This document shows, piece by piece, positions 59,651 through 64,000 of a stretch of 64,000 nucleotides of DNA; the stretch's first letter is position 1, and each line of letters begins with the position of its first letter. The notes beneath the pieces were generated by a model, which saw only the letters and a list, made by a program, of their open reading frames with translations, made no database searches and was not told the DNA's origin. The DNA is from CALAED01 sp036378315 (lineage in GTDB: Bacteria > Actinomycetota > Actinomycetes > Streptosporangiales > Streptosporangiaceae), in assembly GCA_036378315.1 (NCBI GenBank), contig DASUWU010000116.1, positions 5,600 to 69,599 on the forward strand, read 5' to 3'. A program made the translations under genes and the position numbers.

Positions 59651-60006
59651 GGCGCCGGCCGCTCGACGGCGAGAAACCGGACCGGCTCTACACCGTCACC
59701 GGCGGTCGCAGCCGTACGGACGAGAGCTCCATCGATCTCGTGACGCTGATCGTGAGCGAGTCCGAGCCCACGGCCGGCATGCAGTCGGAGTACGCCAAGA
59801 TCCTCGAGATGTGCGTGCGGCCGATGGCGGTCGCGGAGATCTCCGCGGCGCTCGTGCTGCCGGTGAGCGTCGTGAAGATCCTGCTGTGCGACATGCTCGA
59901 CGCGGGCCAGGTCACCGCGCGCCATCCGGCCCAGAATCCCGCCACGACACAGCTGCCCGATCCCAAGATGTTGAAGCAGGTGCTCGTTGGACTCAGGAAG
60001 CTCTGA
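59647..60006 (+). CDS. cvnC: DUF742 protein CvnC
   Basis: 119 residues of DUF742. The N-terminal RRRPLDGEKPDRLYTVTGGR and the winged-helix-like core (EYAKILEMCVRPMAVAEISA, ALVLPVSVVKILLCDMLDAG) are typical, as is the end (DPKMLKQVLVGLRKL). It links roadblock and GTPase partners in conservons; the exact role is unknown. Translationally coupled at both ends: ATGA with cvnB and 20 bases of overlap with cvnD. Confidence 0.92.
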   Translation: MRRRPLDGEKPDRLYTVTGGRSRTDESSIDLVTLIVSESEPTAGMQSEYAKILEMCVRPMAVAEISAALVLPVSVVKILLCDMLDAGQVTARHPAQNPATTQLPDPKMLKQVLVGLRKL

Positions 60007-60601
60007 AACCGCGGCCGAAACGGCCACCCTCACCCCGCTGCGGAGCACGGCGGACACCGGCCTGAAGATCGTCATCGTGGGCGGGTTCGGGGTGGGGAAG
60101 ACGACCTTGGTCCGTTCGGTCAGCGAGATCCGCCCGCTGAGCACCGAGGAGACCATGACCCGTGCGGGGGTCGGCATCGACGACCCGGTCGGCGTGGGGA
60201 GCAAGAACACGACGACCGTCGCGTTCGACTTCGGCCGCATCACCCTGAACGACCGCATGGTGCTGTACCTGTTCGGCGCTCCCGGCCAGGAACGCTTCTG
60301 GTTTCTGTGGGACCGGCTGTTCTCGGGCACTCTCGGCGCCGTCGTGCTGGTGGACACGCGACGGCTGGCCGACTCCTGGTACGCCATCGATCGCCTCGAG
60401 TACCACAAGATGCCGTTCATCGTCGCCTGCAACAACTTCGACGGCGCCTTGGTACACCCCTTGGACCGGGTACGGGACGCGCTGTCCCTGTCCGAGGACG
60501 TGCCGCTCATCGACTGCGACGCCCGCCGCCGCGAGTCGTGCAAGGCCACGCTGATCGCGCTCGTCACGCATCTGTACGCCCTGGCCTCAGCGGCGCGGTA
60601 G
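59987..60601 (+). CDS. cvnD: Small ATP/GTP-binding protein CvnD
   Basis: 204 residues. The Ras-like fold carries P-loop GGFGVGKTTL (32-41), switch II region LFGAPGQERFWFLWDRLFSG and base motif CNNFDGA in place of NKxD. It is similar to MglA-type GTPases. It hydrolyses GTP under control of CvnB and CvnC and is thought to signal to the partner P450. It starts at TTG 59987 inside cvnC. Its final 28 bases belong to the first copy of a 52-base tandem duplication, with its normal stop kept. Confidence 0.92.
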   Translation: MDSGSSETAAETATLTPLRSTADTGLKIVIVGGFGVGKTTLVRSVSEIRPLSTEETMTRAGVGIDDPVGVGSKNTTTVAFDFGRITLNDRMVLYLFGAPGQERFWFLWDRLFSGTLGAVVLVDTRRLADSWYAIDRLEYHKMPFIVACNNFDGALVHPLDRVRDALSLSEDVPLIDCDARRRESCKATLIALVTHLYALASAAR

Positions 60602-60677
60602 CGCCTCAGCCGGCTAACGTCCGCCGTACGCCCTGGCCTCAGCGGCGCGGTAGCGCCTCAGCCGGCTAACGTCCGCC
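60574..60677. repeat. Perfect 52-bp tandem duplication at the cvnD / PP2C gene junction
   Basis: Copies 60574-60625 and 60626-60677 are identical, each beginning GTACGCCCTGG and ending GTCCGCC. The first contains the real end of cvnD plus a copy of the phosphatase gene's end. The second contains a spare cvnD end plus the phosphatase's real C terminus. Confidence 0.95.
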
Positions 60678-61812
60678 AGATGAGGACGAGGGCGCAGTCG
60701 TCGTCGCGGCTGGCCGCCATCGTCTCGACCAGCTCCTTGGCGCCCTTGCGAAAGCCCTGGGGAACCAGCCGTTCCGCCTCGCCGAGCAGCCGGTCGATCC
60801 CGGCGTCGAGATCGCGCCCCGGCGCCTCGACAAGGCCGTCGGTGTAGAGCAGCAGCGCGTCGCCCGGGCGCAGCAGCCCGCGTTCGGGCCGGCAGCGCAG
60901 GTCGGGGACGACCCCGAGCACGACGCCCTTCGCCGTGCTCACCCGCCAGGTGCCGCTGCCCGCGTCGAACTGCACGGCCGGCGGGTGGCCGGCCGACTCG
61001 ACGACGTACTCCCCGGTCGTCAGGTCGAGGATCAGGTGGACGGCGGTGACGAAGCCCTCGTCCCAGCGCTGTCGCTGCAGGTAGGCGTTGCAGGCCGGCA
61101 GGAACTCGTCGGGCCGCAGCGAGCCGAGCAGCCCGCCGAAGGCCCCCGAGAGCATGAGCGCGCGGGTGCCGGCGTCCGTGCCCTTGCCCGAGACGTCGAT
61201 CAGCGCGACTTCGAGGCTCTTGCCGTCGCAGAAGGACACCACGAAGTCGCCGCCGAACGACGAGCCGCCCGCCTGCAGCAGGACCACCTGGGACTCCCAG
61301 CCGGCCGGCAGCGGCGGCAGCTCCCCCTGGCGCCGCAGCCGGTCGCGCAGGTCGCGCAGCATGTACTCGCCGCGCAGGCCCTGGACGCCGATCTCCTCCC
61401 GGTTGCGCGCCATCATGATCGCCAGTACGGCGGTGATGATCACGACGATGACGACGCCGGGCCCCACCTTGCGGTAGCCCTCGACCAGCGAGTCGATGGC
61501 CAGCACGGCGGCGACGACGGCGAGCAGCGCGCCGAGGGTGCGCACCCGCAGCAGCAGCCCGCCGGCGAGCACGGTCAGCACAACGGCGGTGGACGGCACC
61601 CACGTCGGGGACACGGTCGAGACGATCCCGATGGCGATCGTCGCGGCGGCCAACGCCACGAAGGCGTACCGCTCCTTGCTCAGCTGGCCGCGCCGGAGCC
61701 ACTGGTAGAGCCGCACCAGGAGCGGAATGCGACGCAGGAAGGCGCGCAGCCGCCGTGGGAGCAGGTGGACCAGACGTTGCAGCATCTCCGGAACTGTATC
61801 GGGCAACTGCAC
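60658..61812 (-). CDS. SpoIIE/PP2C-family phosphatase, membrane anchored
   Basis: 384 residues. Three to four N-terminal helices (AFVALAAATIAIGIVSTVSP, TAVVLTVLAGGLLLRVRTLG, LLAVVAAVLAIDSL, GVVIVVIITAVLAIMMARN) are followed by a SpoIIE/RsbU phosphatase domain (about 165-384): SSFGGDFVVSFCDGKSLEVA, IDVSGKGTDAGTRALMLSGA, LLYTDGLVEA, ASRDDDCALVLIWR. All metal Asp residues are seen. It likely dephosphorylates an anti-anti-sigma factor or other regulator; no PAS or GAF sensor is present. GTG 61812 is used, but an inner ATG (MLQRLVHLL) is possible. Convergent with the conservon. Confidence 0.9.
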   Translation of the reverse strand: MQLPDTVPEMLQRLVHLLPRRLRAFLRRIPLLVRLYQWLRRGQLSKERYAFVALAAATIAIGIVSTVSPTWVPSTAVVLTVLAGGLLLRVRTLGALLAVVAAVLAIDSLVEGYRKVGPGVVIVVIITAVLAIMMARNREEIGVQGLRGEYMLRDLRDRLRRQGELPPLPAGWESQVVLLQAGGSSFGGDFVVSFCDGKSLEVALIDVSGKGTDAGTRALMLSGAFGGLLGSLRPDEFLPACNAYLQRQRWDEGFVTAVHLILDLTTGEYVVESAGHPPAVQFDAGSGTWRVSTAKGVVLGVVPDLRCRPERGLLRPGDALLLYTDGLVEAPGRDLDAGIDRLLGEAERLVPQGFRKGAKELVETMAASRDDDCALVLIWRTLAG

Positions 61813-61952
61813 GTGCCGGTGGAAATCCCAGCGAGCCTTGACTGTCGGTCACGGCGACCTCACCCAGGCGGTCGGGCGGTGAGGTCGCCGCCGGCCGGCC
61901 GACGCGGGGAAGCCCGATGCTTCGTGGACCGGCGATGGGGAAGGATGGCGGC

Positions 61953-62174
61953 ATGAGCCAGCCGGGGATGAGGGTGACCGTGGACGCGGCGATGCGGGCC
62001 AGGGACGTGTCCCGGCCCTGGGACGACGACCGCCCGCCGCTCGGATCCGCGTCGCCCGAGCCGGTCGGGCCCGAGGCCGCCGCCTCCAAGCCGGCCGCGA
62101 CGCCCGGGGTTGAGGGTGAGGGACGCGGCAGGTCGGGACGGCGCCGGCTCGGCAGGCGGCACGCCAGGGGTTGA
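61953..62174 (+). CDS. Small hypothetical protein
   Basis: 73 residues with AAGGA 7-8 bases before ATG 61953. The start MSQPGMRVTVDAAMRARDVS is ordered looking and the rest Pro/Ala/Gly/Arg-rich. I recall a short protein with this MRVTVDAAMRARDVSRP opening near rpiB-like loci in other actinomycetes. Its C-terminal codons run into a 54-base-period repeat (62139-62231), so the end may be variable. No function can be given. Confidence 0.5.
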   Translation: MSQPGMRVTVDAAMRARDVSRPWDDDRPPLGSASPEPVGPEAAASKPAATPGVEGEGRGRSGRRRLGRRHARG

Positions 62175-62231
62175 GCGACGGGGAGCCGGGTGCGGCGCCG
62201 GCTCGGCAGGCGGCACGCCAGGGGTTGAGCG
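62139..62231. repeat. 39-bp direct repeat, 54-bp period, at the rpiB 3' end
   Basis: Copies at 62139-62177 and 62193-62231 are identical (begin CGGCGCCGGC, end GGGGTTGAGCG). A partial third copy (GCCCGGGGTTGAGGG) begins at about 62102. The repeats reach the last base before the rpiB stop codon. Confidence 0.85.
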
Positions 62232-62708
62232 CTACGGAGCGCCGGGCGCCGGAGGCAGCTCGCCGGTGTCCTCGTACCGGCTGATCATCTCGATCCGCCG
62301 CGTGTGCCGCTCCTCCTTGGAGTACGGAGTGGCCAGGAACAGCTCGACGAACCGCTGGGCGGTGGCCGGGTCGTGCATCCTGGCGCCGATGCTGATCACG
62401 TTGGCGTCGTTGTGCTCGCGGCCGAGCACGGCGGTCTCCTCGCTCCACACCAGGGCCGCCCGGACGCCGCGCACCTTGTTGGCCGCGATGACCTCTCCGT
62501 TGCCCGAGCCGCCGATGACGATGCCGAACGTCCCGGGCTCGGCGGCCGTCCTGGTCGCCGCCCGCAGGACGTACGGCGGGTAGTCGTCGGCGGCCGCGTA
62601 CTCGTCCGGCCCGCAGTCGACCGGGTCGTGGCCGCTCGCCGCCAGCCATGCGATGAGCCGGCGTTTGAGCTCGTAACCGGCGTGGTCGGAGCCGAGGAAG
62701 ACGCGCAT
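62232..62708 (-). CDS. rpiB: Ribose-5-phosphate isomerase B
   Basis: 158 residues of the RpiB/LacAB family. It interconverts ribose-5-P and ribulose-5-P in the pentose phosphate pathway. MRVFLGSDHAGYELKRRLIA opens the protein. GGSGNGEVIAANKVRGVRAA is the phosphate/active-site loop with the catalytic Glu of actinobacterial RpiB in place of Cys, and REHNDANVISIGARM completes it. ATG 62708 directly follows a short leader without an obvious ribosome site. Monocistronic, with repeats at its 3' end. Confidence 0.94.
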   Translation of the reverse strand: MRVFLGSDHAGYELKRRLIAWLAASGHDPVDCGPDEYAAADDYPPYVLRAATRTAAEPGTFGIVIGGSGNGEVIAANKVRGVRAALVWSEETAVLGREHNDANVISIGARMHDPATAQRFVELFLATPYSKEERHTRRIEMISRYEDTGELPPAPGAP

Positions 62709-62806
62709 ACCGCAAAGTGTCCCAGGCCGGCGCGCTCGCCGGCCAATCCGCCCACCCCTCGGGCGCCGGGCCACCCATGCCGCCCGGCACGGCGAATCCG
62801 TCCTAT

Positions 62807-62823
62807 TTGCAAATCGTTCGCAA
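62807..62823 (+). promoter_or_regulatory. Putative Nur box upstream of the nickel/cobalt permease
   Basis: TTGCAA-atcgt-TCGCAA fits the Nur consensus TTGCaa-N5-ttGCAA with one deviating base, 75 bases before the permease ATG. Nur is the nickel-responsive Fur-family repressor of actinomycetes, known to control nickel uptake genes. Confidence 0.65.
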
Positions 62824-62897
62824 TTACGACAGGCTCGACGTATCGCCGCCCGAGTGGGCACCAGCCGGGGGCCAGCGAAGGAGGCAGGTGGGGGAGC

Positions 62898-64000
62898 ATG
62901 GCACGATCGGCACCGCACGCCGGGTTGACCTCCAGAGACTGGAGCAGGGTGGCCGGGATGTCCGGGTTCATCGCGCTGCTGCACGTCGTCGGCTGGGGAG
63001 TCCTGGTGCTGCTCGTCGTGCCAGGCCACTACCGGCTCGGCGACGGCAAGCTGTTCGGCATCGGGATCGGGCTGACCGCCTACTTCCTCGGCATGCGGCA
63101 CGCCTTCGACGCCGACCATCTCGCCGCGATCGACAACACGACCCGCAAGCTCATGGCCGACGGGCAGCGACCGGTGTCCGTGGGGTTCTTCTTCTCGCTC
63201 GGCCACTCCTCGGTGGTCTTCATCGCCTCGGTGCTGCTGGGCCTCGGGATCAAGTCGCTGTCGAACGGGGTCGCCGACGGCTCCTCCGGCCTGCACCGGA
63301 TCGCCGGCACCGTGGGCCCGACCGTGTCCGGTACGTTCCTGGGCATCATCGCGGTCATCAACCTGGTCATCCTCGTCGGGATCACCAAGGTCTTCCGGGA
63401 GATGCGGCGCGGCTCGTACGACGAGAAGGCGCTGGAGGACCAGCTCAACAGCCGCGGCTTCATGAACCGGGTGCTCGGCCGGTTCACCCGGGCGATCACG
63501 AAGCCCTGGCAGATGTACCCGCTCGGCCTGCTGTTCGGGCTCGGCTTCGACACGGCCACCGAGGTGGGGCTGCTCGCGCTCGCTGGCAGCGCGGCGGCGA
63601 GCGCGCTGCCGTGGTACGCCGCGCTGTGCCTGCCGATCATCTTCGCCGCCGGCATGTCGCTGTGGGACACCATCGACGGCACGTTCATGAACTTCGCCTA
63701 CGGGTGGGCGTTCGCCAACCCGGTCCGCAAGGTCTTCTACAACATCACGCTGACGTCGATCTCGGTGGCGTTCGCCTTCGTCATCGGCGGCACCGAGTTG
63801 CTCCAGGTCGCCCAGGCCAGGTTCGGCCTTGTCGGCGGGTTCTGGAGCTGGATCGGCGGGCTCGACCTCAACGTCGCGGGCTTCGTCGTCACCGGCGTGC
63901 TGCTGGTCGCCTGGCTGGGCGCGGTGGCGTTCTGGAGGATCGGCAAGATCGAGCAACGCTGGTCGGCGGCTCTCCAGGACGCCGACTTAGCCGCCGGGGC
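62898..64000 (+). CDS. NiCoT-family nickel/cobalt permease (3' end beyond window)
   Basis: At least 367 residues, still open at base 64000. The NiCoT signature in helix 2 is LGMRHAFDADHLAAIDNTTR (His and Asp metal ligands). FFSLGHSSVVF and LFGLGFDTATEVGLLALAG with GMSLWDTIDGTFMNFAYGW are the other conserved segments. It has about eight helices, and takes up Ni2+ or Co2+ for urease, hydrogenase or B12. ATG 62898 follows GGGGGAG. A rare TTA codon lies at 63987-63989, close to the window end. The Nur-box match upstream points to nickel as the substrate. Confidence 0.92.
   Translation, partial: MARSAPHAGLTSRDWSRVAGMSGFIALLHVVGWGVLVLLVVPGHYRLGDGKLFGIGIGLTAYFLGMRHAFDADHLAAIDNTTRKLMADGQRPVSVGFFFSLGHSSVVFIASVLLGLGIKSLSNGVADGSSGLHRIAGTVGPTVSGTFLGIIAVINLVILVGITKVFREMRRGSYDEKALEDQLNSRGFMNRVLGRFTRAITKPWQMYPLGLLFGLGFDTATEVGLLALAGSAAASALPWYAALCLPIIFAAGMSLWDTIDGTFMNFAYGWAFANPVRKVFYNITLTSISVAFAFVIGGTELLQVAQARFGLVGGFWSWIGGLDLNVAGFVVTGVLLVAWLGAVAFWRIGKIEQRWSAALQDADLAAG

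Noticed and set aside
62761..62897. Cobalamin or NiCo riboswitch before the NiCoT permease
   Set aside because: The leader is too short and lacks a B12-box or the NiCo fold; the Nur-like box explains control better.

Overview
The window is about 70% GC, with dense coding, frequent ATGA/GTGA start-stop overlaps and several families typical of filamentous actinomycetes: a conservon, SAV2177-type (DUF574) methyltransferases, a DUF397/HTH pair, mycothiol-dependent DinB-like enzymes and Crp/Nur-type sites. A Streptosporangiales or related actinomycete is the best guess. This rests on gene content only, because no rRNA is present.

Layout. 1-588 is the tail of a secreted glycosidase-type protein. 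1-6 kb then holds a RecQ helicase, two methyltransferases, an IS481 transposase remnant and tRNA-Arg(CCU) with its terminator. 6.3-21.7 kb is a housekeeping block: M15 carboxypeptidase, MscL, SAF protein, MTA phosphorylase, MMPL pump, FmdB-like protein, K+/H+ antiporter, hydroxyacid dehydrogenase, 5-formyl-THF cyclo-ligase, GalU, the molybdenum-cofactor run moeA-moaC-mog, an acetyltransferase and a Scr1-like HTH regulator. 22.2-23.9 kb is an unusually long gene-poor stretch. 23.9-27.5 kb carries PadR, PaaX, a gamma-carbonic-anhydrase-like protein and BoxC (aerobic benzoyl-CoA pathway). 27.7-34.7 kb is accessory: a lamin-tail protein, a hendecad-repeat protein with a small coupled partner, two divergent paralogous HTH proteins, an orphan solute-binding lipoprotein, a coiled-coil membrane protein and a divergent, partly degenerate class III cyclase-like protein. 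35-43.5 kb includes a sulfotransferase, a beta-propeller glycosidase-like protein, a protein kinase fused to a DUF574 methyltransferase, a GH3 protein, a VapBC45-like toxin-antitoxin pair with an internally deleted toxin, and a DUF397/HTH pair. 43.7-56 kb has a large subtilisin, an ECF sigma factor with its coupled partner, an MFS transporter, a membrane-anchored multicopper oxidase and a class B penicillin-binding protein.

56-64 kb is the most coherent regulatory module. A CYP157-like cytochrome P450 without the ExxR arginine is followed by a complete conservon (CvnA kinase-like, CvnB roadblock, CvnC DUF742, CvnD GTPase). It ends convergently against a SpoIIE/PP2C phosphatase, and a perfect 52-bp tandem duplication sits at the junction. 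Then come rpiB and a nickel/cobalt permease with a good match to a Nur box upstream; the permease runs off the window.

The best candidates for undescribed biology are the kinase-methyltransferase fusion, the cyclase/coiled-coil/binding-protein neighbourhood, the hendecad-repeat protein pair and the divergent HTH paralogues. All functional claims come from reading motifs by eye; no database search was run.
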